A stretch of DNA of 37,996 nt from Lacrimispora sp. 210928-DFI.3.58 (GTDB lineage Bacteria > Bacillota > Clostridia > Lachnospirales > Lachnospiraceae), in contig NZ_JAJCIC010000038.1 in NCBI RefSeq assembly GCF_020554865.1, positions 1-37,996 on the forward strand, read 5' to 3'. Below are positions 23,173 through 31,085 of the stretch, in pieces; the first letter of the stretch is position 1, and every line of letters begins with the position of its first letter. The notes below the pieces were generated by a model that saw only the letters and a program-made list of their open reading frames with translations, was not told the origin of the DNA and made no database searches. The position numbers and the translations under genes were made by a program.

Positions 23173-23709
23173 ATGAATTTTTATAAGAATCATTATGGAA
23201 TGATCATCTCTTCTGTTGTTGCGTATTTTATCTCGCTGCTCATGGCGACCTGCGCCATCTTCGTTGATCATCTGACCTTCAGCATTCCGCTTCTGGTCAA
23301 AAACTGGGGCACTGCGTTTCTTGTCATCTCTGTCAGCGGTATGGTCTTTCCACTGACTAACTGGAGCTTTGCACTTGGACGTAGGCTGGGCCTAAAGCCG
23401 GAGACCCTGCCTCACGTGCTGCTGGAAAACTTTATTGCCACAATGGTATTCAATACCACGGCAACCCTGGTCCTTGCAGGTGTCAATATCTACGGAAATC
23501 CAGCCATTGAAGCTGCTGTCGCTGCCGGTGCCGCCCCAAGTGTTACAGCCATTTACATAGGGACGCTCCTTCACGACTGGCCTGTCATGTTTGTCATAAG
23601 CTTTATCGCAGCATTCTTTGTCACAAAGCTTGCGATCCATGTGGCGCAGACCACCGTAGGCGGTCCGCTGATCACGAAGCGCTCCCCGCAGAATGCAGTT
23701 AATCATTAA
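23173..23709 (+). CDS. Four-helix membrane protein, DUF2798-like
   Basis: A 178-residue protein with four predicted membrane helices arranged as two similar halves (YFISLLMATCAIFV... and LLENFIATMVFNTTATLVLAG...), resembling DUF2798 proteins. Function unknown; small-molecule transport or membrane support for the neighbouring oxidoreductases are only guesses. GAAAGGAAGG lies just before the ATG. It follows the TylF-like gene by 152 bp and ends at a strong terminator. Confidence 0.7.
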   Translation: MNFYKNHYGMIISSVVAYFISLLMATCAIFVDHLTFSIPLLVKNWGTAFLVISVSGMVFPLTNWSFALGRRLGLKPETLPHVLLENFIATMVFNTTATLVLAGVNIYGNPAIEAAVAAGAAPSVTAIYIGTLLHDWPVMFVISFIAAFFVTKLAIHVAQTTVGGPLITKRSPQNAVNH

Positions 23710-23738
23710 AGGAAAGATCCTTACCCATTTAAATGTGC

Positions 23739-23777
23739 CAGGAGGCAGGTGATATCCATCATCTGCCTCCTGTTTTT
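23739..23777 (+). terminator. Terminator after the DUF2798-like gene
   Basis: Perfect 10-bp arms CAGGAGGCAG (23739-23748) and CTGCCTCCTG (23763-23772) followed by TTTTT. Confidence 0.92.
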
Positions 23778-23794
23778 CTTTCACATCTATGTAG

Positions 23795-26197
23795 TTACAG
23801 TACAGGGATTTCTGTTTCCTTTATCCCCGCCGCACGGCACACTGCCTGATACACAATATCACGGGCCATAAATACTTTGTATTCATTCTGTCCCATGGGA
23901 GTTGCGTCCTCAAGGGCGATCCTTGCAGCTTCTCTCGCCACCTCCCTGTCAAGCTTCTTGCCTGCCAGGTACTCCTCCACCCGTGGAAGCTCGTAGGGAA
24001 CCGGGGCAACACCGCCGAATACGAGACGTGCATCCTTTACCACGCCGTCCTCCACCTGGATGCGGTTTGCCAGGGAAACAATGGCAAAATCAATGGCGTC
24101 GCGTACACGGCGCTTATCATAGTGCATCTCACCATCACATTTTGGTACGCATATCTCTGTAACCAGCTCTCCCTCATGGAGCACCTGCTGGACTGTCAGC
24201 TTCTGGGTAAACAGATCCTTTGCCGGGATGAGGCGCTCTGTGGTCTGGATCCGGGCATCCAGCATGACCAGAACAGGGGTGATATCCGATGGGTTCACTG
24301 CATAGCATGCGCAGTGAAGGCAGCGCTGAGCCTCTTTGAGAGCCGTCTCCTGATCCATGGAAAGGCGGTCCTCCTGTGTCAGGGTGCGCTCTGCAGCCGG
24401 CTTTTCGTAAAGTTTGTTCTGCTTTGTTGCTTCAATGCCCTCCACATGGAAATGGGTGAACTTCTCTTCTGCCTCCGGTGCCTCTGGTTCCACGCCCAGA
24501 TCCCTGTTCATGGACATGGCCGCCCCGCGTCCTGAACGGATTGCACGGATCGCCAGATTTGGTCCGGTCACAGCGTCACCGCCTGCATAGAAGCCCTCCT
24601 GCTTTGTCTTGCCGGACTCAGTATCAGCATCGATCAGGCCGCGGGCAGTCTTTAACTGCTCTCCCAGTTTTTCTCCCAGGAAGGAAATATCCACCCGCTG
24701 TCCTGTTGCCAGGATGATAAAGTCAGAAGGCACCACCATGGTATCCTTCTCATCATAGGAAGGATGAAAACGGCCGTTTTCATCGCGGACAGCCAGGCAG
24801 CGCTTTGCCTCCAGGCCAATGACCTTTCCGCTTTCATCTGTGACCACGCGTCCCAGGCCCCAGCCATTGGAGATTTCAACGCCCTCTTCCTCTGCCATCA
24901 GGATTTCGCTCTCATCTGCAGGCATCTCATGACGCTGCTCCAGGCAGATGAGCTTTACCTTCTTTGCGCCCAGACGTTTGGAGGTTAATGCAACATCCAT
25001 GGCTACATTTCCGCCGCCGCACACAAGGACCTCCTCGCCAATGGCCTTCTGAAGGTAGGTATTGACCTCCTCCAGGAAATTCAGGCCGAAGCTGGTGAGA
25101 TTTTCCCCGTCCAGTCCCAGCACAGGCTGGCTCCATGCACCGGTGCCAAAGTAGACAGCGTCATTCTGCTCCCGGATCTCCTCCACGGTGATGTCCTCTC
25201 CCACCTTTGTATTCATAACAAAGCGGATACCCATAATGTGTTCAAGGGCATCGCAGAACTCATCCACGATCGCCTTCGGAAGGCGGTAATGAGGGATGCC
25301 ATAGCGGAGAACGCCTCCGGCCTTCTCATGGGCATCATATACCGTGACCTCATGTCCGGCCCTGCGCAGATAATAGGCTGCTGTCAGGCCGCCGGGGCCC
25401 GCGCCGATGACTGCGCACTTTTTTCCGGTAGCATTGACAGGAGCTGCGTAATACTCCTCCTTGCGGGCCAGGATATAATCTCCCAGAGTGCGCTCAACAC
25501 CGGGGATATTGACGCTCTCACCGTAAGTCCTTTGATTGCAGCTGTCTGTGCAGAGATGGGGACAGATGCGGCTTGTCATCATTGGCATGGGATTATAGCG
25601 GAAAAAGATCCTTGCGGCTCCATCCCAGTCCCCCTCGCGGATCTTTGCCATGTAGCCGGAAATGTCCGTGCCAGCCGGACACTGATGCTGGCAGGAGGAG
25701 CAGCCTCCCGTGCTCATGCCTCCGAAAATGGAATGATAGCGGTTTTCACCTGCAATGGCATAGCAGGTATCTCCGCCCTTCCTGCGGCAGTTTAACCTTC
25801 CGCCGATGTTGTGGGGATAACGGTAATACCAGCAGCGGACATCCTGGCACACATTTCCTCCGATCGTTGCCGTGGAACGGATAATGGGGGAAGCCACGGA
25901 ATGGGCGGCCTCCGCCACCGCAGGCGCATACTGCTTTAACAATTCATTGTCCTGGAGGGCCTTTAAGGTGGAGCCGGCGCCGATGACGATCACATCTCCC
26001 CGCTCCTCCACATAGGCGCTGCCCGGAATATTTTTAATGCTGACAACGGCTTCCGGATAGGTAGTAAGCAGGCGGTCCTTGTAGGTGCCAAGGAGATCCG
26101 TTCCTCCGGCGATAGGATCGATCGTCCCATGGCCTTCACGGACAATACGGCTGGCTTCCTCATAGCTTCCTGCCGAAATATGGTCAAATCTTTTCAT
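23795..26197 (-). CDS. Molybdenum hydroxylase FAD subunit with inserted GltD/NfnB-like oxidoreductase
   Basis: An 800-residue protein of unusual build. Residues 1-160 are a molybdopterin-dehydrogenase FAD-binding domain (AGGTDLLG at 30-37, TIGGNVCQDVRCW at 111-123, ENRYHSIFGG at 151-160). Residues 161-630 are a GltD/NfnB-like module: two cysteine groups for 4Fe-4S clusters (CSSCQHQCPAG; CPHLCTDSC), an FAD-binding GAGPGG at 265-270, a second nucleotide-binding GGGN at 394-397 and GGDAVTGPN near 539-547. From 631 (CYAVNPSDITPVLVMLDA) the flavoprotein subunit resumes and ends in a CO_deh_flav_C domain (about 690-790). Last gene of the FeS-Mo-FAD operon; start after AGGAGG. Confidence 0.9.
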   Translation of the reverse strand: MKRFDHISAGSYEEASRIVREGHGTIDPIAGGTDLLGTYKDRLLTTYPEAVVSIKNIPGSAYVEERGDVIVIGAGSTLKALQDNELLKQYAPAVAEAAHSVASPIIRSTATIGGNVCQDVRCWYYRYPHNIGGRLNCRRKGGDTCYAIAGENRYHSIFGGMSTGGCSSCQHQCPAGTDISGYMAKIREGDWDGAARIFFRYNPMPMMTSRICPHLCTDSCNQRTYGESVNIPGVERTLGDYILARKEEYYAAPVNATGKKCAVIGAGPGGLTAAYYLRRAGHEVTVYDAHEKAGGVLRYGIPHYRLPKAIVDEFCDALEHIMGIRFVMNTKVGEDITVEEIREQNDAVYFGTGAWSQPVLGLDGENLTSFGLNFLEEVNTYLQKAIGEEVLVCGGGNVAMDVALTSKRLGAKKVKLICLEQRHEMPADESEILMAEEEGVEISNGWGLGRVVTDESGKVIGLEAKRCLAVRDENGRFHPSYDEKDTMVVPSDFIILATGQRVDISFLGEKLGEQLKTARGLIDADTESGKTKQEGFYAGGDAVTGPNLAIRAIRSGRGAAMSMNRDLGVEPEAPEAEEKFTHFHVEGIEATKQNKLYEKPAAERTLTQEDRLSMDQETALKEAQRCLHCACYAVNPSDITPVLVMLDARIQTTERLIPAKDLFTQKLTVQQVLHEGELVTEICVPKCDGEMHYDKRRVRDAIDFAIVSLANRIQVEDGVVKDARLVFGGVAPVPYELPRVEEYLAGKKLDREVAREAARIALEDATPMGQNEYKVFMARDIVYQAVCRAAGIKETEIPVL

Positions 26198-26210
26198 TGC
26201 AGCTCTCCTC

Positions 26211-28517
26211 CTATTTAATCTTACCCATTGCACGCAGGATCTTTGTCGGTGTGCAGGGGTATTCTGTCATCTCCACGCCAATCGCATTGCTCACCGCCAT
26301 GAGAATGGCGGCCGGAGCCGGTGAAGGTGTGATCTCACCAAAGCCGACTGCATGGAAGGATTCGGTATCCCACTCGCTTTCCAGCAGGACCGTATCAAAC
26401 TGCGGGAAATTGTTAAATGTACGCCATTTGTAATCGATCATATTGCCATTCATAAAACGTCCGATCTTTGGATCCATGACCATCTCCTCAAAGAGGCCCG
26501 TATCGCCGCCTGCGGAGCCAAAGGAGCCCTCTGCCTGCATTCGGATATTGATGGGGTCAATGATCTGTCCCACGTCAGAACCCTCGATAGCGCGGATGAG
26601 CTTTGCCTCTCCTGTCTCCAGGTTCACGCAGACCTCTGCCAGATATAATGCAAAGTTTGGCTTATCAAAGTTCTGCTTGTATTTGGCAGAGCCTGTAATG
26701 GTCATCTCAGGTGTGCCGCAGATGGCGATCCAGGGCAGGCGCTTTTCCGGATGGCGCACAGAGAATACCAGGAAATTCTCCGTATCCAGCTCATCCACAT
26801 TGATATTGAGCTTGACAGAGGCCAGCTCCAGCAGCTTGCGGCGCGCGTCCTTTGCTGCGCGGATGGCAGTTGTACCCATAGTGATGGTACCGCGGGAACC
26901 GATCATACCTGCATCATACCCCGTTGCGTGGGTATCAGGATCCACCACCTGGACTCCGTCCATAGGCACCTTCATGACCTCTGCCACCATCTTCTGGACA
27001 GCATGGCGCTGTGCGCCTCCGGTCTCTCCCACACAGAGCTCTAAGGTAACGCTTCCAAAAGGATGGAGCTTTACCATGCCCTCTGTGGGATCCTCGCCGA
27101 TATCCGCATTGCCGTGTACGCCCACTCCAACGCCGATGGCATAGCGGCCGTCCTCGCTCACCCAGGTGGGAACCTCCCAGCCCTTCCATTTATCCTTCCA
27201 GCCAAAGGCCTTTGCCGTCTCCTCAAAGGCTCTCGTATAATCCACGGAACGGACATCCCACCACAGGTTATCGCGCCAGATATAACGGTCACCGTCCTTT
27301 ACAAAGTTTTTCTGGAATACCTCCAGGGGATCCATGTTCGCTGCACGGATCGCAGTACAAACCATGGGAACCAGCACGGACTTGCACTCCTGCCCGCCGA
27401 AGCCGCGGATAGGCGCCTGGGAGGAATGATTGGTTGCCACCAGCTTTGTATCCAGAGCCCAGTTCTTGCACTTGCCGAGAAAGGCCTGGCACTCACCGAG
27501 GCCAACGGCAGTCATCGCCTGTGCGTAGGTAGAGGACATACCGGAGTCCGTATACCACATGCCCTCTACGCTGTTGATGATCCCGTCCTCTGTCATGCCC
27601 ACCTTGCCGCGGATACGGCTTCCCTGGCGCAGCTCATAAGACAGCATGTGTTCATTGCGGTCCATGATAAATTTGCATGCCCTGCCTGTGATCTTACTCA
27701 TGAGGATGGCCTGAAGGATCATGTGGGGGATCAGCTGTTTGGAGCCGTAGGAGCCTCCGGCCTGACAGGCGATGACACGCACTGCCACACCTGGAATGGA
27801 AGCCTCCGTATTAAATTTCTGAAGATGGGGAGCACCGCCGTTGTACCACACAGTAACCGCATGCTCGTTTATCCACTGGGCAATGCATCCCGGACTCTCC
27901 GGCGGCAGAGGATGAGCCATGTTCTCATACTTCATATAGCCCTCGGAAACGTATTTGCACTCCTCAAAGCCTTTCTTTGTATCGCCCACGAAAATCTGGT
28001 TAAAGGGCTCCTCTGAGAACGGGGTTACCTTCGGGATCTCATTGCCCGGATATTCCGGGTACAGCTGGGGCGCATCCGGCTCCAGGGCCTTCTCACAGTC
28101 CAGCACAAAGGGGAGAACCTCATATTCCACATCGATCAGCTCCAGGGCCTCGTCCGCGATCTCAATGGTCTCTGCAGCCACCAGGGCAACGGAATCGCCG
28201 GTAAAGCGCAGATGCTTATCCAGCACGCGGCGGTGATTCGGAAGGCCGCATTTCCAGTCAGGAGCCTCCTTGTAAGTGCATACGCCGATCACGCCAGGAA
28301 GAGCCTTTGCCTTCTCCACATCAATGCGTTTTATCATACAGTTGGGATAAGGGCTTCTGAGGACCCGCACGATCAGCATGCCGGGCATGACAAGATCATC
28401 AATGAATTTGCGCTTTCCGGATACCAGATCAGCTGCATCTGCACGATTGCTGTGCTTACCGATATAGCGGTACTCATGCTCACTGACCTTTACCTCTTTT
28501 TTCATCTCTTCATACAT
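26211..28517 (-). CDS. Molybdenum hydroxylase catalytic subunit 1 (xanthine dehydrogenase family)
   Basis: A 768-residue molybdopterin-binding subunit. It has the N-terminal Ald_Xan_dh domain (GKRKFIDDLVMPGMLIVRVLRSPYP), GGSYGSKQ and IRGFGGQEC cofactor loops, GETGGAQRHAVQ, and the C-terminal GEITPSPAPAA with the conserved catalytic Glu. Where purine xanthine dehydrogenases have GGKE (bovine Glu802), this protein has GSKQ, so the substrate is probably not a purine. It lies 4 bp after the 2Fe-2S gene; GGAGGG precedes the ATG. Confidence 0.9.
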   Translation of the reverse strand: MYEEMKKEVKVSEHEYRYIGKHSNRADAADLVSGKRKFIDDLVMPGMLIVRVLRSPYPNCMIKRIDVEKAKALPGVIGVCTYKEAPDWKCGLPNHRRVLDKHLRFTGDSVALVAAETIEIADEALELIDVEYEVLPFVLDCEKALEPDAPQLYPEYPGNEIPKVTPFSEEPFNQIFVGDTKKGFEECKYVSEGYMKYENMAHPLPPESPGCIAQWINEHAVTVWYNGGAPHLQKFNTEASIPGVAVRVIACQAGGSYGSKQLIPHMILQAILMSKITGRACKFIMDRNEHMLSYELRQGSRIRGKVGMTEDGIINSVEGMWYTDSGMSSTYAQAMTAVGLGECQAFLGKCKNWALDTKLVATNHSSQAPIRGFGGQECKSVLVPMVCTAIRAANMDPLEVFQKNFVKDGDRYIWRDNLWWDVRSVDYTRAFEETAKAFGWKDKWKGWEVPTWVSEDGRYAIGVGVGVHGNADIGEDPTEGMVKLHPFGSVTLELCVGETGGAQRHAVQKMVAEVMKVPMDGVQVVDPDTHATGYDAGMIGSRGTITMGTTAIRAAKDARRKLLELASVKLNINVDELDTENFLVFSVRHPEKRLPWIAICGTPEMTITGSAKYKQNFDKPNFALYLAEVCVNLETGEAKLIRAIEGSDVGQIIDPINIRMQAEGSFGSAGGDTGLFEEMVMDPKIGRFMNGNMIDYKWRTFNNFPQFDTVLLESEWDTESFHAVGFGEITPSPAPAAILMAVSNAIGVEMTEYPCTPTKILRAMGKIK

Positions 28518-28521
28518 CTGC

Positions 28522-29031
28522 CTATCCCTCCCCGTTCATAGACGTAATAAATCCCATCACTGTGCGGATCACCTGATAATGGCTGATACAGCGGCAGTAA
28601 TTTCCGGACAGTGCTTCTGTCAGTTCATCCTCTGTGGGATTCGGATTTTTCATCAGCAATGCCTGGGTACTCATGATAATGCCCGGAGTACAATAGCCGC
28701 ACTGGAATGCGGAATTATCTGCAAATGCCTTCTGCAGCGGACTGAGCTCTCCTGTAACCGGGTCGCATAAGCCCTCCAGTGTAGTGACGGACTTTCCGTC
28801 AAGATCTGCTGTCAGCAGCATACAGGACGCTACGGCCTCCCCGTCCACGATCACCGTACAGCAGCCACAGGCTCCATGCTCACAGCTGCGCTTTGCCGCA
28901 GTCAGACCCAGCCTGTCCCTGATGGTGTCCAACAGTGTTTCCGACGGAGATACACAGCCCTCGTCATCACCGATAATGAAGGTCCTCGGACGTCCGTTGA
29001 CAATAAGGCGCACACGTTCAAAATGCTCCAT
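28522..29031 (-). CDS. Molybdenum hydroxylase 2Fe-2S subunit 1
   Basis: A 169-residue two-cluster iron-sulfur subunit. The plant-type 2Fe-2S site is Cys50, Cys55, Cys58, Cys70; the second cluster is Cys111, Cys114, Cys146, Cys148 ([23 protein letters not shown]). The usual CRCTGY is CRCISHY here. It carries electrons from the Mo site to the flavoprotein. First gene of the operon; GAGGAGG precedes the start, with operator O4 and a -10 upstream. Confidence 0.93.
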   Translation of the reverse strand: MEHFERVRLIVNGRPRTFIIGDDEGCVSPSETLLDTIRDRLGLTAAKRSCEHGACGCCTVIVDGEAVASCMLLTADLDGKSVTTLEGLCDPVTGELSPLQKAFADNSAFQCGYCTPGIIMSTQALLMKNPNPTEDELTEALSGNYCRCISHYQVIRTVMGFITSMNGEG

Positions 29032-29118
29032 TCTTCTTTACCTCCTCTTCGTGAAAGATCTCTCACATTTTATTAAGAAAATTATAACAAACATTCTTAT
29101 AAAAAGCATATTGCACAG

Positions 29119-29124
29119 ACTATA
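29119..29124 (-). promoter_or_regulatory. Predicted -10 of molybdenum hydroxylase operon 1
   Basis: TATAGT on the minus strand without a good -35. The predicted start near 29112 is about 40-41 bp from the centre of O4, fitting a class II Crp-activated promoter. Confidence 0.5.
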
Positions 29125-29144
29125 CATGTAGCTGCGGACACGGT

Positions 29145-29160
29145 TGTAGTGTTTACTACT
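29145..29160. promoter_or_regulatory. Candidate operator O4, TGTAGT-N4-ACTACT, shared by divergent operons
   Basis: TGTAGTGTTTACTACT lies between molybdenum hydroxylase operon 1 (minus) and the LRR-VWA-AAA genes (plus). It is about 41 bp from the predicted minus start and about 42 bp from a plus start implied by CATAAT (29183-29188), so one site could activate both. Confidence 0.65.
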
Positions 29161-29208
29161 TCCAATCGGGATTTCCTGCTGTCATAATTGTATTATGGAG
29201 GGGACTGC

Positions 29209-30408
29209 ATGAAACAGGATCTGAACACCGCAATTCAGGATGGCCTCTGTACCCTGATTTCCTACGCTGGCATTGAACCCGAACTGACGCTGCCGGAAGG
29301 CATTGAACGGATCGGACGCAATGCCTTTTTGAAGTGCCATACTTTAAGATCGGTCGTCCTTCCCGGAAGCCTTACCTGTATTGAAACAGAGGCCTTCCAT
29401 TGCTGTGACAGCCTGGAGGAAATTTCTTTTTCAGAGGGCCTTACAGAGATCCAAAGACGGGCCTTCTGGTACTGCTCCTCCTTAAAGCACGTTTGCTTTC
29501 CAAAAAGCCTGCAGGTCATCGGCTCACGGGCCTTTGAGTGCTGCACCAATCTGGAAACGATCACCCTGCAGAATCCCGACACCCTTGTCGATGAGTATGC
29601 TTTTAATGAAACTGCCTACTGGAACCGTCTCCTAAAGGCGTCCTTTCAGTGTACCTCCAGAGCAGAGCCCGGCTCCTGCCCGGCGAGCCTCCTGCTCCCG
29701 GAGGGTCTTACCCATATCGATGTCTGGTATTACAGCAAAAGCCGGGTTGTCTCCGTCTATCTGCCAAACAGCCTGCGGACCCTGGGTATGTCGGCCTTTC
29801 AGGGCTGTGAGCATTTAAAGGAACTATCCATGTCCCCCAATACCTACTGCAACTCCAGGCTGACCTCTTCCTCTGCAGCTGACGGGATCTTCTCCGGGTG
29901 CTCTCTGCTGGAGCAGGTCACCTTCCGGGGGCCCTTAAAAAACTTCACCTGGTATGACGCCTCCGCCCCGGAGCTCTTAAGAGGCTTTGATCCCGAAAAG
30001 ACCTTTTTCGGATGTCATAGATTAAAACGCATGATCGGTTGGGAGATCCCGCTTTCCTGCTATCCACCTGGATGGCAGCGCTATGCGGTTCAGGGATATC
30101 TGGGGGATATTGACCGGAAGAAGCACTATCTGCCGGAAGTGGCTGCCTCCTATGACCGCTATCTGGCCAATATGGTCCCGCAGCTTCTCAGGCGCACGGC
30201 CACAGACCACAGCCTGGCCCTTCACCAGTACCTTACAGAAAATAAGCTCATTGATGCCGGAAGCTTTGACACCATCCTTTCCCAGGCAGTCCGCCATGGG
30301 GATGCGGATGTGATCTCCATCCTTTTAGAATATCGGCATCAGTTTCTGAAGGTCCGGGCTTTCGGCACAGAGCTGCTCTCCGGCCTTCAGGAGCTGGATG
30401 AGCTGTAG
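29209..30408 (+). CDS. Leucine-rich-repeat protein (BspA-type) with C-terminal helical tail
   Basis: A 399-residue protein. About six BspA/LRR_5 repeats (LPEGIERIGRNAFLKCHTLRSVVLPGS pattern) fill residues 25-270; the C-terminal ~100 residues (LHQYLTENKLIDAGSF...DADVISILLEY) look helical and ankyrin-like. No signal peptide, so cytoplasmic. The ATG at 29209 follows GGAGGGG; an in-frame TTG at 29188 overlaps the -10 region. It heads a co-directional set with the VWA and AAA+ genes, divergent from molybdenum hydroxylase operon 1. Confidence 0.8.
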   Translation: MKQDLNTAIQDGLCTLISYAGIEPELTLPEGIERIGRNAFLKCHTLRSVVLPGSLTCIETEAFHCCDSLEEISFSEGLTEIQRRAFWYCSSLKHVCFPKSLQVIGSRAFECCTNLETITLQNPDTLVDEYAFNETAYWNRLLKASFQCTSRAEPGSCPASLLLPEGLTHIDVWYYSKSRVVSVYLPNSLRTLGMSAFQGCEHLKELSMSPNTYCNSRLTSSSAADGIFSGCSLLEQVTFRGPLKNFTWYDASAPELLRGFDPEKTFFGCHRLKRMIGWEIPLSCYPPGWQRYAVQGYLGDIDRKKHYLPEVAASYDRYLANMVPQLLRRTATDHSLALHQYLTENKLIDAGSFDTILSQAVRHGDADVISILLEYRHQFLKVRAFGTELLSGLQELDEL

Positions 30409-30488
30409 CAGCTGCAGTCACCGCCGCCTGCACGGAATGATCCGTACTGCTGTCAGAAACCATCGGATGGGAAAAGGGGGAATCAATT

Positions 30489-31085
30489 TTGGCAAACCGT
30501 TTGAAAGACAATGCTAAACACCCAAAGGCTGCCTCCTCCCTGGCTGAGGCCGAGGCACTGGCATTGGATATTTTAAAGCTGTCCAGAAATACGCTGATGG
30601 TCCATCTGCGCTTTTTACAGCCCGCACTCTGTGCCTTGGATCTTGAGACTGATCCGGAGACCACCATGGCTACGGACGGCTCCTTTATCTATTACCAGTT
30701 CCTTCATATCCTGCGCCTGTACCAGGTGCAGAAGGAGCTTGTCATGCGTGATTACCTGCACGTGGTCCTCCACTGTATCTATCATCATCCCTTTGTGGGA
30801 AAACAGGTGGATCCCGATCTCTGGAATCTTTCCTGCGATATTGCGGTGGAGGCCGTGATAACGGAGCTGGACCTGCCGGACACAGCCTGTACAAGGACCA
30901 ATGGCCAGGCTGGGATCATAGAGGCTTTGCAACGGGAGCTTCCGCTTCTGTCTGCAGAGGCCATCTATCATTATTTTAAGACCATGGACTGGGATCCGGA
31001 GACCATTTACACCATGAGGGACTCCTTCTATGCCGATGACCATCACATCTGGTACCATCTGACAGAGCATCCGGACGAGCAGTAG
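30489..31085 (+). CDS. DUF2201-like N-terminal part of a VWA protein, cut by amber stop
   Basis: 198 residues, probably starting at TTG 30489 behind AAAGGGGG. It resembles the putative metallopeptidase domain that precedes the VWA domain in DUF2201-type proteins. Where active relatives have HExxH this has LHCIYHH, so the zinc-peptidase motif is degenerate. Translation ends at a TAG (31083-31085), but the same frame continues without another stop to 31991, so this was one ~500-codon gene. The stop falls just before a polar, Gln/Ser-rich linker. See the C-terminal part. Confidence 0.7.
   Translation: MANRLKDNAKHPKAASSLAEAEALALDILKLSRNTLMVHLRFLQPALCALDLETDPETTMATDGSFIYYQFLHILRLYQVQKELVMRDYLHVVLHCIYHHPFVGKQVDPDLWNLSCDIAVEAVITELDLPDTACTRTNGQAGIIEALQRELPLLSAEAIYHYFKTMDWDPETIYTMRDSFYADDHHIWYHLTEHPDEQ

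Noticed and set aside
27063..28016. 317-codon plus-strand open frame opposite Mo catalytic subunit 1
   Set aside because: It is the shadow of a well-conserved enzyme gene and has no ribosome site or recognisable product. The same applies to the long frames at 34908-36524.
29032..29208. Molybdenum-cofactor or other riboswitch upstream of the Mo operons (also 37773-37867)
   Set aside because: Leaders are short (about 65-80 nt after the predicted starts) and AT-rich, with no visible aptamer-like structure.
31083..31085. Amber codon as pyrrolysine
   Set aside because: It lies in a polar linker with no known pyrrolysine protein context, and no pyl genes are in the window; mutation or splitting is simpler.
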